The notes under the pieces were generated by a model. The model was given only the letters and a program-made list of their open reading frames with translations. It was not told the DNA's origin and did no database searches. A DNA stretch of 64,000 nucleotides, taken from Tenrec ecaudatus. Its lineage: Eukaryota; Chordata; Mammalia; Afrosoricida; Tenrecidae. Shown piece by piece: positions 24,640-36,974 of this stretch; the first letter of the stretch is position 1, and each line of letters begins with the position of its first letter. Position numbers and translations under genes: made by a program. The stretch is taken from the NCBI RefSeq assembly GCF_050624435.1, contig NC_134535.1, positions 124,793,731-124,857,730 of the forward strand, read 5' to 3'.

Positions 24640-25390
24640 AATCATATCACCCAGGATTTTACAATTGCCTGAACTCTACCCTTGACACTTGAAAACAGGA
24701 GCACATAGCCACTAGTACAGTAGTGTCATTCACAACAGAAAAATGATGAAAGCAACCCAAGTACCCATGAGCAGCAGATGAATGGATAGACAAAGTATGA
24801 TATGTCCATACCAAACCCCCAAAACCAAACTCACTGCCGTCAAGTCAACTCCCCCTCATATCACCCCTATGGAATAGAGTAGAACTGTGCCATAGGTTTT
24901 CGGGGCTGGAAGACTTTTCTAAAACATACTGCTTCATCTTCATGCGGCAGAGTGACTGGTGAGTTCAAACCACTGACCTTTGGGTTAGCAACCTGGTGCG
25001 TAACCACTGGACCACAGTATACCCACAATGGAGGATTATTCAGCCATAAAGAGAAACAAGCAGCTAGGGCATGCTACAATATAGATGAACATTAAAACCT
25101 TATGCCAAGTACAATAAGTCAGACATCAAGGGCCAAATTTTACAGGAGTTCCCTTATAAAAAATATCTATAATAGGCTAAGGCAGAGACAAAAACAATGC
25201 TTGCCAGGGCCTAGGGAGTGGAGGATGAGGTACTTAGTTTTGGACCAGAGTTATTAAAAACTGCTAAAAAATATTGCTGATGGCTAACACGATGTGATGA
25301 ATGTACTGTCACTGAAACATGCAGAAAACTGTTAAACTCGCCAACTTTTTCATTGTAAATCTGTATTTCACTATAACATAAAAATCCTAA
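24640..25390 (+). mobile_element. LINE-1 3' UTR with nested AfroSINE
   Basis: LINE-1 3' sequence (AACAGAAAAATGATGAAAGC, ATTATTCAGCCATAAAGAG, TGCTACAATATAGATGAAC) interrupted at 24815-25020 by an antisense AfroSINE. Confidence 0.65.
24815..25020 (-). mobile_element. AfroSINE in LINE-1
   Basis: AAACCAAACTCACTGCCGTC to GTAACCACTGGACCACAG. Confidence 0.85.
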
Positions 25391-25399
25391 GGAGGGCTG

Positions 25400-26929
25400 A
25401 TGGCTTACATCGGGCATGCGCAGATGGCTCCAGCATTCGGCATTAACAGCAGTTAGTGCGCTGACGGCCAAGATCGGGTGCAAAGCAAAGATTGAGGATG
25501 CAGCAGCCAGAGGTGACAATTACTGGAGCTTTGTCCGTGAGCCGGCAGAAAGTGTGACATCAAGTACAAAACAACAGTTGTGACCTTAAGGAGGGCGGCC
25601 AGATCGTCTAAGGATATTTTCATGATGCAGAATAATAGCTGCTTCTTTGTTGCTTAAGGAGAGGGAAAATATCTTCTATTCCAAGACTGTTTTCCACTAA
25701 CCGTTTTCTTCTTGTTGTTGTTGTTGTTAGAAGGGCCTGTATGCTCAAGGTTAAACTAGCAGCAGGTGTGAGCACTCAAGACGAACACTAGGGTGGGGGG
25801 ATTAAATCAAGTTTAGTTTTCATCCACTGGACTTGAGAGTGAAAAGTTGCGTCTGCTAGCTCAGAAATGAACAAAGGCTCTCTCAGAGGCTTGCACTGAA
25901 TGCCGGAAAACTATACAGAGAGTTGCTTGAAGTGAAGGAAGGGACACAGCCTCTGCTAATGAAAGTCTAAGGCACTTAGGTTATCAAACAGCCGCAGATC
26001 AATTTGCTTCCAGTTTGCTCCTCAAATACATCATCGTATATTAAATGTAATTCATGTTGACTAATAAGAAGGTGACATTTTATGACCATAAAAAAGAAAA
26101 GCTAACCATCAATACTAATATGCACTTAGTAAAGAAGCATATGTAATTACTCTTCATTTGAAATGCATACACATCTTTTGCCAAATCACTGCAAATGGGT
26201 GCACTCTGTCACCTGCTTGCTAGCATTCTGCGTTAACAGCATGTTAGGTCCCTTGCTAGGTCCCTTGTGTCGGAGTAACTTTGACGTGTGCACAAAAGCA
26301 GTATGCCTGAGAAGCTGCATGGAATGACTCCTTCTGCATATCTAACCCGGCCAGACAGAAGAAAGAAACACAGATCCTGTGCAAAGGGAAAACATGCACA
26401 ATCTTATCAAGTTTGTACAAGAATATATGAAAAATTATGCCTGTGACCTATAACATGGACCAGCAACATTTCATGGGAGAAATATGTGGTAATCTGCTTC
26501 CATAAATATCACACACTTGGAAAGTCTGTGGGGAAGTTCGATTCTGTCCGATAGGGTCCTTATAAATCCACTTGACAGCAATGGCTTATACGAAATAGAA
26601 ATAAGTGTTACAAGTGCTCAATATACTATGTCTAAGATGATAAGTAAAAGTGATATTGAAATAACACCACTAGTGAAATAATGTTTGCGTACACTTGACC
26701 TTCATAAATTGTGAGAGAAAACAGGCCTTAATGCATTAAGTGAGGTGTCAACTAAGTTCACACGGAAGAAGCAGCCACTGTCACACCAGCCAGTGTCATC
26801 CGAAGATTGTAAATAATACACTCCAATTCTGGAGGAGGAACTGGTATCAGAGCTTCAATTTGAACACCAGGTGTGCAGAAGGCAATGGATGGCAGTGGAA
26901 AGCCAGACTCCATTTTCAGGGTCCGCGTG
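25400..26929. other. Unclassified, mostly no gene seen
   Basis: Holds a small AfroSINE fragment at 26528 and otherwise no recognised feature. It could contain old, diverged repeats or single-copy DNA. Confidence 0.4.
26528..26590 (+). mobile_element. AfroSINE fragment
   Basis: GATTCTGTCCGATAGGGTCC and CACTTGACAGCAATGGCTT: 3' part only. Confidence 0.5.
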
Positions 26930-27285
26930 AACATTAACCCGCCGGTGAAGTCCCTCTGATCATGGTGGAGGGATGTGAATATCAGAGAAAGAGCCATGTA
27001 AAGTCGATATGGCAGACGCGGTTAGGTTAAAATGCAATCTCTTATCGATTTATCTCCCCTTAGACCCATTTTAAAGTTATTTCCATTAGAAAAAAAAAAC
27101 TTAAGAGAGAAGTACATGTGAATTTAGTTTCTGGTGAACCCCCTGACCATCAACCAGGGCTGTGAATATCTTTGCTAACACGCAGAATGCTTTGGAAATT
27201 GAATTCTAGCAGATGCAGTCAGGTTAAAATTCAATAGTTTATCATTTGATTTTCCTTGTGATCTATTTTAAATTTGTTCTTTTAA
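26930..27285 (+). repeat. Diverged tandem duplication, about 190 bp
   Basis: Two units share TGTGAATATC, GTTAGGTTAAAATGCAAT / GTCAGGTTAAAATTCAAT and TTATCGATTT / TTATCATTTGATTT. Function unknown. Confidence 0.55.
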
Positions 27286-27379
27286 AAATATTTTCCGCTT
27301 TCTTTTCTATTGAGGTTATTATCTATCTTACTTTGTTATTGTTGTTGGCTTTGTTTTTAATGTTTTTCTGTATATGAAA

Positions 27380-27590
27380 TTCAGGATAGGCTAATCTATA
27401 AAGACAGTAAGTGGATTAATGGTTCCTTAGGGGAATGACAAGAGGAAGTTGGGAGGAAATGAGAAGCTATCAAAAATGAAAACGATGTTCTAAAATTGAT
27501 TGTGGTGATGATTGTATAATGTTCTTGATGCAATTAAACTATTGGATTTATGTGAATTATATGCCAATAAAACTGTTTTTAAAAAGGAAA
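27380..27590 (+). mobile_element. LINE-1 3' end
   Basis: Contains AAATTGATTGTGGTGATGAT and ends in ATGCCAATAAAACTG with an A-rich tail, as in other LINE-1 3' ends here. Confidence 0.6.
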
Positions 27591-27599
27591 AGATAATGG

Positions 27600-28284
27600 A
27601 ATTTTCCCATTAAAAAAAAGAAAAGAAAGGATTTACTAAAATGTCACATCATGGAGAGAAAGAAAATTCTGGAAGATGGGATGTGGAAAGTCTGTTTGGA
27701 TCTGGGCTTCCTGACTTCAAAGCTGGAAGAAAAAGGTGGGCTGGGCTGTTACTGTCCATTTGCCCATCTGTAAGGAACTACAAAGGGAAAATGTGGTTAT
27801 CAAACTACAAGGTGAAACTGAAATGGATAACAATGATGGCTAATGTCACTTTATTGCACAGGCCCGGATGTTGAGATGGCAAATACCTTACTACATATAT
27901 AGCTACTCAATTTAAGTCAGAAGAGGAAAGCAACCAGGTGTCAGGAGCTTGGTCACTGGGAAGCAGGAGAGGAGTCCATAATAGGAGCAGCCCTGGCTTG
28001 AGCCCAGCCAGCCAGTGTCCTGTCTTTGTCAGCACAGCTCAGAATCAGCCACGCCTAAAGGACATGAGAGAAATGGAGAGGAAATTAAGGTTGTCTGTGA
28101 AACAAGCTGACCTCTAGCGTGGGAGAGAGTATAAGCTGGCTCAGACGAGCCAGGCCTCATAGACACTGTGCCGAGACAGAACAATTAGTGGCAAGGCCAA
28201 CATGTCCCGCTCTGCTGACCTTGGGACAGTAGCAGCCTTTGGCAAAGCGGACAGTAAAAAAGATCGGAGGGCTCACAGGAAGCA
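27600..28284. other. No gene seen
   Basis: A 77-codon frame at 27641-27874 has no family features; I regard it as chance. Confidence 0.45.
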
Positions 28285-28650
28285 AAAGATAACGCGATCG
28301 AAATGCCTACAAACCAATGGATGAATGGATCAACAAAATGTGGGGTGTGCGTACAATGGAATAGTAGTTCTGATGTGCGCCAAAATAGGAAGGAACCTGG
28401 AAAACGGAATGGGAAATAAATCAGTTGCAAAAGGACAGATACGGTATGGTCTCACTTATGAAATTAGTAAAATGTAGCAAGGGAAGTGGGAAGTTTTTTG
28501 CTTGAGGGCAGGGAGTTTAGGTTAATGAGGGTTGGACAATTCGGAAAAGGATGCCAAAAATAGCTGTACAACTGGAAAAATGTATCACTGTCACTGAATT
28601 ATATCTGGAGAAATTGTTGAATTGGTATATGATGCTTTGCCTTTTCACCA
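28285..28650 (+). mobile_element. LINE-1 3' UTR
   Basis: CCTACAAACCAATGGATGAA, TACAATGGAATAGTAGTTC and GACAGATACGGTATGGTCTC follow the usual order of a LINE-1 3' UTR. Confidence 0.6.
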
Positions 28651-28879
28651 CTTTACACATAAACGCACATGCTCATGCACACACAGGGGCCCCTCTGCGG
28701 CCTCATAGGTTACCTATTGTACCACTAACCACGAGATCAGCCACTGGGACCCCACAGCTGCTCCCCAAGGAGAAAGAAGAGCCTCTTAAAAGATTTAGAG
28801 CCTTGGAAACCCAGAATCCATTCTACTCTGCTGTGTAGAGTTGCAATGAGTGTGTGTGGAATCGAGTGTGTGGTAGTGG

Positions 28880-28880
<1 letters not shown>

Positions 28881-28928
<48 letters not shown>
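28881..28928. repeat. (GT)n microsatellite
   Basis: About 24 GT units, perfect. Confidence 0.97.
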
Positions 28929-28929
<1 letters not shown>

Positions 28930-29165
28930 CCATACAACATTCCCAGGGAGTAGTATTTTCTCTTGAAAACAAATGCTATTTGGACATGCAAAATGGGAAC
29001 GTCTTGTACTGACCACACAGAATAAATTCATATGAAACAATTTCGTTCTGGGGAATTGGCTCCACACTGACACCCTGCAGACAGTGAAAACATAATGACT
29101 GACCCTAATCGGGTCCACACAGAACACTAGAGGTTTGCAGCATATCCTACACCTCAGAGCATCTT

Positions 29166-29520
29166 TTTTTTAAAATCATTTTATTGGGGCTCATACAACT
29201 TTTATCACAATTCATACATACATCCGTTGTATAAAGCACATTTGTACATTCGTTATCCTCATCATTCTCAAAACATTTGCTCTCCACTTAAGCCCCTGAC
29301 ATCAGCTCCTCATTTTCCCCTCCCTCCCCGCTCCCCCCTCCCTCATGAGCCCTTGATAATTTATAAATTATTATTTTGTCATATCTTACACTGTCCAATG
29401 GCTCCCTTCACCCACTTTTCTGTTGTCCATCCCCCAGGAGGAGACCACATGGAGTTTCCTGTAATCGGTTCCCCCTTTCTATCTCATACTCCCTCCACTC
29501 TCCTGGTATCACCACTCTGG
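29166..29520 (-). mobile_element. Family A retroposon, 5'-truncated
   Basis: Exact 14 bp duplication CCTCAGAGCATCTT at 29152-29165 and 29521-29534. The poly(A) end appears as a T run at 29164-29171. Confidence 0.92.
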
Positions 29521-29869
29521 CCTCAGAGCATCTTATGAAACTCTATCTACCAGGTGACTAAAAAAAATTGACTTTGTACTTCTCCTTTGTTATTGATAAG
29601 TCATCAAAGTCTAAAATTTGGCAGAATGAAGCCTTTAATAGCTGTAACCTAATAATCCTTGTTTTATTTTATAAATGAGATAGAACCTCCAGAAACAGGC
29701 CCAAATATGTTTCCTATTGAAGGCTGGTCTTTGATGTTTATCAGTAAGTTCATAGAGATTATATCAGGGAACCCCTGCAGAATGCACTGGGCAGCGCACC
29801 ACAGCAATGGCTGCAGACACTGAAACCCTTTTATTGGTTCCTGGTTGGAAAATCTGTTCATCTTTTGCC

Positions 29870-30790
29870 TATTTTTAAATCAGCTTGTTTGACTTCGTAT
29901 AATTGAGTTACTGAAGTTCTTTCTACACGAGTGTTCTGCTATTCAACTCCTAAGAGATATACAAGGGATTCAAAATATTCATGCAGCATTACCTTTTAAT
30001 TCCATTGTTCCACCAACTACGGAAGTCCTTTTGTGTGGCTGCCAATATTTTCTCCTGGTTTGTAAGTTGTCTCTGGACATCCTGGATAAAGTCCTTTGAT
30101 AGACAATCGTTTTGAATTTTGATTAAGTCCAATTAAGATGTTTTTCCTATTGCTGTTTATGCTTCTGGTGTCATATCTACTAATCCATTGTCAAGAATGT
30201 GATTAATATTTTAAATGAAAAAATGTGCTTCAGAAATGACAACCTCATTGTTCACTCGGTCGTTTAATTACTTTCTAACGTCATCCATCAATCAGGAATC
30301 ACGTTTCCTTCCTTTCTTTCTTTCTCTCAATCTTTCTTTCTTTTGTAATGGTTATAGTCATCAGTGACTGAATACAGTAATAGACATTTCCAATCTCACC
30401 AGTGCCTTATCCTAATGATTTCTGTATTACCTTGACGGCAGCTTCTGATACTGGGAACAGTGCAGTGATGAACCTGAAAGCGCTTGGACAGATTTGTGCT
30501 ATGTTCTTTATTGCTGTACAGTATGTTCCAAGGAGCGCTACTGCTGGGTCACATGGTGTTTCTAGTCCCAGTTGTTGGACGTGCCTTACTGTTTTCCACA
30601 ATGGTTGTGTGATTTTATTTTACAACAGCAGCAGTGGATGAGGGATCCCATCTCCCCTCACTTTTGTCAGCATTTGTTGTTTTCTGCCTTTGTGCACTTT
30701 GCTAACAATTCTGATCTGAGGCATCTCGACACTGTTGTGACTTGGCATCTCTAGGATGGCTCGTGATCTCGAGCATTCATATATCCATTG
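29870..30790 (-). mobile_element. LINE-1 3' part, minus strand
   Basis: Antisense LINE-1 landmarks in order: GATAAAGTCCTTTGATAGAC, GCTACTGCTGGGTCACATGG, TTACTGTTTTCCACAATGG. A (TTTC)n tract lies at about 30310-30342. Confidence 0.65.
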
Positions 30791-31151
30791 GCCAGCTGAA
30801 TGCCTTCTTTGGTAAACAAAAGGAGCCCTTCCTTGGCTTATGAAATCCCTAGTACTTCAGTACCCTAATGGCACTCCAATTATTGTCCTGATACTCCACA
30901 CTGCCGTCTTCTCTAATGATCTATTTTCCCCAGTAGTGCCTCTGCCCCTTTTCTTTGTTTCAGTTGGGCTTTTAATACTATATCCAGCTTCCAATTTCAT
31001 TTGCCACCTTGCAAAAGAGGCACTAAACTGCAAAGTGGACTAACAACAGTAATAGCTGCAGGGGTGGGTTTGAAATGCAGCTTCCTGGGTCCTGTGTAAT
31101 GTCTACCAAATAAGACCACAATGAGCGAAAAGCACTAGACTATACCATTGG

Positions 31152-31305
31152 CTCTCACATTGGAATACCTTAAGAAACTTGAAACATCTTGATGTCCAAG
31201 ATGCCTCAGGTCAATTAAATGAAACACTATGGTGGTGGGCCCCACAGGTCAATATTTTTTAAAACCTCGCTCCAGTGACACCACGTGTGAGAACCACTAG
31301 ACTAA
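31152..31305 (+). mobile_element. MER5A-type hAT-Charlie remnant
   Basis: TGGCTCTCACATTGGAATAC to CGTGTGAGAACCACTAG: an old non-autonomous DNA transposon. Confidence 0.55.
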
Positions 31306-31564
31306 ACTATTGAAAGTCACATAGACTGCCTCAAAGGCAAACAAATTTGTAGTCAGAATGTTCCTGAGAAGGTAGGATGGCAGCATGTCTTCTCACATCC
31401 TGCAGACATGTTATCAAGAAAGAGCAGTCCCTGAGAAAGACATCATGTTTGGTAAAGTGGAGGATTTGGGGGCAGGGGAGTGTGGGAGGAGAAAGACCCC
31501 CATGACATTGACTGACACCTGGACTAGAACGATGGATTGTGAACGTAGCGCAGGACTGGACGGC

Positions 31565-31625
31565 ACTGCGTTCAGAGGTACATAGAAACACTGTGAGTCA
31601 GAAACAACTGGATAGCGCCAAAAAA
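31565..31625 (+). mobile_element. AfroSINE fragment
   Basis: ACTGTGAGTCAGAAACAACT and GGATAGCGCC: 3' part only. Confidence 0.45.
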
Positions 31626-31841
31626 TAGCTGCCTACACAAACTTTTCTTTCCTGCATGGTTAACTATTGATGCAATAGTCTTTTACACTATGGGTGTGAT
31701 CTCTCTAGTGAGAGAAAATTGAAGTCATGATACTCTCAGGAACATATTGAGTCTTTTCTCTGGAAAACTGACATCTTACCCAGCATCAGGCACCCGTCTT
31801 GACTAGGAAAGATCTAAGCCTGACATCAATGTTCTCCTTAG

Positions 31842-32735
31842 GATCAGTTTTCAGACATCAAAGAACAAAGAAATGATATAAGCAAATGTGGTGAAGAAAG
31901 CTGATGGTGCCTGGCTATCAAAAGAGATAGTGTCTGGGGTCTTAAAGGCTTGAAAGTAAACAAGTGGCCATCTAGCTCAGAAGCAACAAAGCCCACATGG
32001 AAGAAGCACACCAGCCTGTGTGATTATAAGGTGTCAAAGGGATCAGGTATCATGTATCAAAGAACAAAAATCATATCATTGTGAATGAGGAGGAGTACAG
32101 ATTGGGGACCCAAAGCTCATCTGTAGTCAAGTGGACATCCCCTTATGGAAGGGTCGCAAGGAGGAAACGAGTCAGTCAGGGTGCAGGGTAGCAACGATAA
32201 AACATACAACTTTCCTCTAGTTCCTAAATGCTTCCTCCCCATACCACCCCACTATCATGATCCCAATTCTACCTTACAAATCATGGTAGACCAGAGGATA
32301 TACACTGGTACAGATAGGAACTGGAAACACAAGGAGTCCCGGATGTATGATCCTTTCAGGACCAGTGGTGAAAGTGGCGATACTGGGAGGGTGGAGGGAA
32401 GGTGGGGTGGAAAGGGGGAACCTATTACAAGGATCTACATATAACCTCCTTCCTGGGGGACAGACAATTGAAAAATGGGTCAATGGAGCCGTCAGACAGT
32501 GCAAGATATGACAAAATAATAATTTATCAATTATCAAGCGTTCATGATGGAGAGGGCAGTGGAGAGGGAGAGGGAAAATGTGGAGCTGATGCCAGGGGCT
32601 TACGTGGAGAGCAAATGTTTTGAGAATGTTGAGGGTAATGAATCTACAAATGTGTTTTACACAATGGATGTCTGTATGGATTGTGATAAGAGTTGTATGA
32701 GCCCTCAATAAAATGATTTTTTTTTAAAAGATCTC
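31842..32735 (+). mobile_element. Family A retroposon, 5'-truncated
   Basis: Runs from GGATCAGTTTTCAGACATCA to GAGCCCTCAATAAAATG with a T/A-rich tail. It carries one internal unit. Flanks share only TCTCCT, so the duplication is uncertain. Confidence 0.85.
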
Positions 32736-33069
32736 CTCAGCCCAGATAAGAGTTCCATTGGAGGCAGACAGATCTGGATCCAGTTTTTCTGCTTACCAAC
32801 ACAGCTTCTACATCTATAAAGGAGTGATCATAGTATTATCACTTTTCACCAGACTTGTCATCTAGAATTCTCATCTGCTTTTTTCACCCTCCAGACCAAA
32901 TAAAAACCCGAATCATTCACCTGACTCGTCCCTAAGAAAAAGGAAGGAGAATGATCCAGAAAGGCAGACAGATTTTAGAGAGAGTTGGTCTTGGTCTGTT
33001 TTCCTGCACAGGCAAACCTCACACTCTGAGGGTAAAGAGTTTTTATTTTGGAAATAAGAGTCCAAGTGA

Positions 33070-33075
33070 GTGCTC

Positions 33076-33126
<51 letters not shown>

Positions 33127-33176
33127 GGCCCCTGCGCAAGGATGACACGCAAATTCGTGAAGCGTTCCATATTTTT
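33070..33176 (+). pseudogene. RNU6: U6 snRNA retrocopy, sequence-perfect
   Basis: All 107 bases match the canonical mammalian U6 spliceosomal RNA as I know it, ending in the usual T run. An A-rich tail follows at 33177-33216. The copy is flanked by an exact 14 bp direct repeat (AAGAGTCCAAGTGA) at 33056-33069 and 33217-33230, so it was inserted by LINE-1 target-primed reverse transcription. No TATA box at -30 and no proximal sequence element are evident, so RNA polymerase III expression is unlikely. An annotation pipeline may call it an snRNA gene. Confidence 0.92.
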
Positions 33177-33414
33177 TTTAAAATAAAAAAAAATAAAAAA
33201 ATAAAATTTAAAAAAAAAGAGTCCAAGTGAAAAAAAGTCATAGAATCACGCTTAGAACGTTTTGAGAGCTGTCCATGGTACCTAATTATGGCCTGAGATC
33301 TCTGCAGGGTAAAAACTTCCTGGCAGGCTGATCAGAAGGGGATGAGCCAGATAGTCTTGTGTTGAGACTGAGTTTGGGCTATTGGGCAGGGTGGCTGATT
33401 ACATTAAAATTACG

Positions 33415-33825
33415 CCCCCCCCCAAGCCCCTCACTGCCATCAGGTTAATGCTGACTCCTAGAGACCCCATGTGATTGGGTTTATTTGTTGTTGTTTTTTA
33501 AGTCATTCTATTGGGGGGATGTCTTATAGCTCTTATAACATTCCATATATCAATTGTGTCAAGCATATTTGTACATATGTTGCCATCGTCATTTCCAAAA
33601 CATTTTCTACTTGAGCCCTTGGTATAAGCTTCCCCTTTTCCACCTTCCTCCCCCATCCTCGTGAGTCCTTGATCAATTATATATTGTTATTATTTCACAT
33701 CTGTAACTGTTTATAGGAGTTGAAAGCTCAGCCTTTCTCCCAAGGAACTGTTGGTGGTTTCCAACTGCAGACCATGCAAATTGTAGCCCAACGCTTTCTT
33801 AACCCTTACCCTCCCAGGGCTCCTC
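33415..33825 (-). mobile_element. AfroSINE split by family A
   Basis: CCCTCACTGCCATCAGGTTA before and TTGGTGGTTTCCAACTGCAG to CCTCCCAGGGCTCCT after the insert at 33498-33716. Confidence 0.8.
33498..33716 (-). mobile_element. Family A retroposon inside an AfroSINE
   Basis: ATTCTATTGGGGGGATGTC through CACATCTGTAACTGTT, splitting an antisense AfroSINE (33415-33825). Confidence 0.75.
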
Positions 33826-33959
33826 AGCTGACTGACTGACAATGGTAACTCACAAGTGGTTCTATATGTAGCACCAGCACTAGCCAGGCAAACATGAGTT
33901 GGTTATTAACATTCCATTAGATACTTCTACCTTTCTGTTTGCTTGCTTGCTTAGGATTT

Positions 33960-36048
33960 TTTAAAAATCATTTTATTGGGGGTTCATACAACTCTCATCA
34001 CAATCCATACATCCATCCATTGTGTCAAGCACATTTGTACTTTGTTGCCATCATCATTCTCAAAATATTTTCTTCCTACTTGAGCCCTTGGTATCAGCTA
34101 CTCATTTCCCCCCACCCATCCCCCTCACTAACCTTTGATAATTTTTTTTTCTTTTTTTTTTTCTTCTTTTACATTTTATTAGGGACTCAAACAACTCTTA
34201 CCACAATCCATACATATACATACATCAATTGTATAAAGCACATCCATACATTCCCTGCCCCAATCATTCTCAAAGCATTTGCTCTCCACTTAAGCCCCTT
34301 GCATCAGGTCCTCTTTCCCCCCCCCTGCCTTTGATAATTTATAAATTATTATTATTATGCCACATCTTACACTGTCTGATGTCTCCCCTCACCCACATTT
34401 CTGTTGTTCATCCCCCAAGGAGGGGGTTATATGTAGATCCTTGTAATCAATTCCCCCTTTCTAACCCACCTTCCCTCCACCCTCCCGGTATAACCATTTT
34501 CACCACTCGTCTTGAGGGGTTCATCAGTCCTGGATTCCCTGTCTTTCCAGTTCTTTTTTAAATTTCCAGTTCTTATTTATACTAGTACATCCTCTGGTCC
34601 AGCCAGATTTGTAAGGATCATGATAGTGTGGTGGGGGCAGCATTTAAGAACTAGAGGAAAGTTATATGTTTCATCATTGCTATATTGCATCCTGATTGGC
34701 TCATAAGGGGATGTCCAGTTGCCTAGAGATGGGTCTTAGGTCCCCACTCTGCACTCCCCCTCATTCACAATGACTTGATTTTTTTGTTCTTTGATGCCTG
34801 ATACCTGATATCTTCAACACCTCATGATCACACAGGCTTATGTGCTTCTTCCATGTCGGCTTTGTTGCTTCTGAGCTACATGCCCACTTGTTTATCTTCA
34901 GTTCTTTAAGACCCCAGATACTATATCTTTTGATAGCCGGGCACGATTAGCTTTCTTCATCACATTTGCTTATGCGCCCGCTTTGTCTTCAGCGATCATG
35001 TCAGGAAGGTAAACATCATGGAATGGCAGTTTAATAGAACAAAGTATTCTTGCATTGAGGGAGTACTTGAGTAGAGGCCCAATGTCCATCTGCTACCTTA
35101 ATACTAAACCTATAAATATATGCACATAGGACTATTTCTGCATTGTCATATATATATTTAAATATGTACATGCCTGTATTTAAACCTCTAAAAATGCCCT
35201 TTGCCTCCTAGTTCTTTCCTCTATTTCCTTTTACTTTCCTTTTGTCCCACTATCATGCTCAGCCTTCATTTGGTAATTCTTCTCAGTTACATTGCTCTTG
35301 ATCAAGTCCTACCAGGCCTCTTACACCATCCTCGTCATCAATTTTGGATCACTTGTTCCCTTGTCCCTGGGTTTGTTCACACCCACTTCCTTTCCCTCTC
35401 TTCCCGCTCTCCCATGTCCACTGGAATCATCAGTCCCACCTATCTTATCTAGATAGGCCTGAAGAGATAATAATATGCACAAAAAAGAAAACAAAGCAAA
35501 ATAAAGCAACAAAAGAAAACAAAACAACAACAAAAGAAAACAAAACAGCAACAGCAAAAAAACCAAACAAACCAAGGACACACAAAAAGGAGAGCTGTAA
35601 ATAGTTCAAAGTCTGTTTGTTGATCTATAGGAGTGTTTTCCTGTCAAATCTGATGGGGTGCCACACCCTGGACCCAAAGTCTATTTTTGGTACTCCCTGG
35701 GACTTCCTTGCTCTGCTCCCCTTGCTGTTCTGTTACACGCCCTTAGTGTTTTGCCTCAATGTGGTGGAATCAGATCAGGTGTAATTCCTCCACTGATTCC
35801 CCAGTGTAGTCCCCCATAGGGCTATGGGTCAGTGAGAGACGTCATGTCTCATAGTGGGGCCAGCCATATGGTCCTCTCTGCATTGGCTACACTGAGCAGG
35901 GATATCGTCCTTCAGGCTTGGTGGGCCAGGGTGTGCTCCACTCTCTCTTCTTCTCTCTTCATTCATTTGCTCCTGTGTGTCTGATCAGACATGTCTCTCT
36001 AAGCTGTAGCTTCAGTGCTGTCCTCTGAGGAAAATTCTTCTCGGGTGT
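33960..36048 (-). mobile_element. Composite family A insertion, two copies in one site
   Basis: 33960-34140 is a 3' end stub. Directly after it a second 3' end starts at about 34165 and continues as a nearly full-length body to about 36048. TTAGGATTT occurs at 33951-33959 and 36049-36057 and brackets the whole block, with none at the internal junction. Both parts are antisense. No reading frame is preserved. Confidence 0.8.
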
Positions 36049-36289
36049 TTAGGATTTCTTTAAACAGATGTTATTATGTTTAATTGACATTGTAAGTTTA
36101 TGGAAAAATCCTGCAGAAAGTGGAGAAGTGTCCCCACTGCATAATATTTTTTCCCATTCGAATTTTGTATTCCTGTGGTACGTTTGTTGCAACTGAGGTC
36201 AATGCTAACATAAAACATAAACATACATGCCAACCTGAAATAAAGCATAAGATAAAAGGTATTGAAGAGTGAGAAAAAAAAGTATTGCA

Positions 36290-36720
36290 TTCAGGATGGC
36301 AGCCTAATTTTGGATTTCACTGATCCAGTTTGACCTGTTCTCTGGATCACAATAGAAACCATTATCAGTAGGGTGTAAACCCACCCTGCAGGGACCAAAG
36401 TGATGGCTGAAAACCTTTAGGGAGAAGTTGCCCATTTGGGGGAGGGGGAAAGAGGACCTGATGCAAGGGGCTTAAGTGGAGAGCAAATGCCTTGAGAATG
36501 ATTGGGGCAGGGAATGTATGGATGTGCTTTATACAATTGATGTATGTATATGTATGGATTGTGGTAAGAGTTGTTGGAGTCCCTAATAAAATGTAAAAGA
36601 AGAAAAGAGAAAAAAATGATTAGGGCAAAGACTGTACAGATGTGCTTTATACAATTGATGTATGTATATGTATGAACTGTGAAAAGAATTGTATCAGCCC
36701 CAATAAATTGTTAAAATTTA
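36290..36720 (+). mobile_element. Retroposon with family A tail doubled
   Basis: A near-exact repeat AAAAAAGTATTGCA (36275-36288 and 36721-36734) flanks about 430 bp. The first 130 bp do not match other family A copies. The rest is a family A 3' end (to 36597) followed by a second 3' end (36617-36715). Confidence 0.65.
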
Positions 36721-36928
36721 AAAAAAGTATTGCAGGTAAATATTCTCTACATCAGATCAAACTGTGATGGGATTAAGAGAGTTGGACCCCCCACCCTTAA
36801 TCCTTTCATTGGTTTAACACATCAGACCCCATCATGAAGGATCATACATAACTATTACCCTATTATATATGTGCCAAACTACTGAGAACAATGGCCCAGG
36901 CAAGTTAGCACATATTAGGGGTGAGTTG

Positions 36929-36931
<3 letters not shown>

Positions 36932-36967
<36 letters not shown>

Positions 36968-36968
36968 T
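36932..36968. repeat. (TG)n microsatellite
   Basis: About 18 TG units with one interruption. Confidence 0.95.
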
Positions 36969-36974
36969 TACTAT

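Noticed and set aside
28737-29127. Frames with poly(HT) runs
   Set aside because: Translation of the (GT)n microsatellite.
33070-33176. Active U6 snRNA gene
   Set aside because: Exact flanking duplication and A-rich tail show a retrocopy, and no U6 promoter elements are visible upstream.
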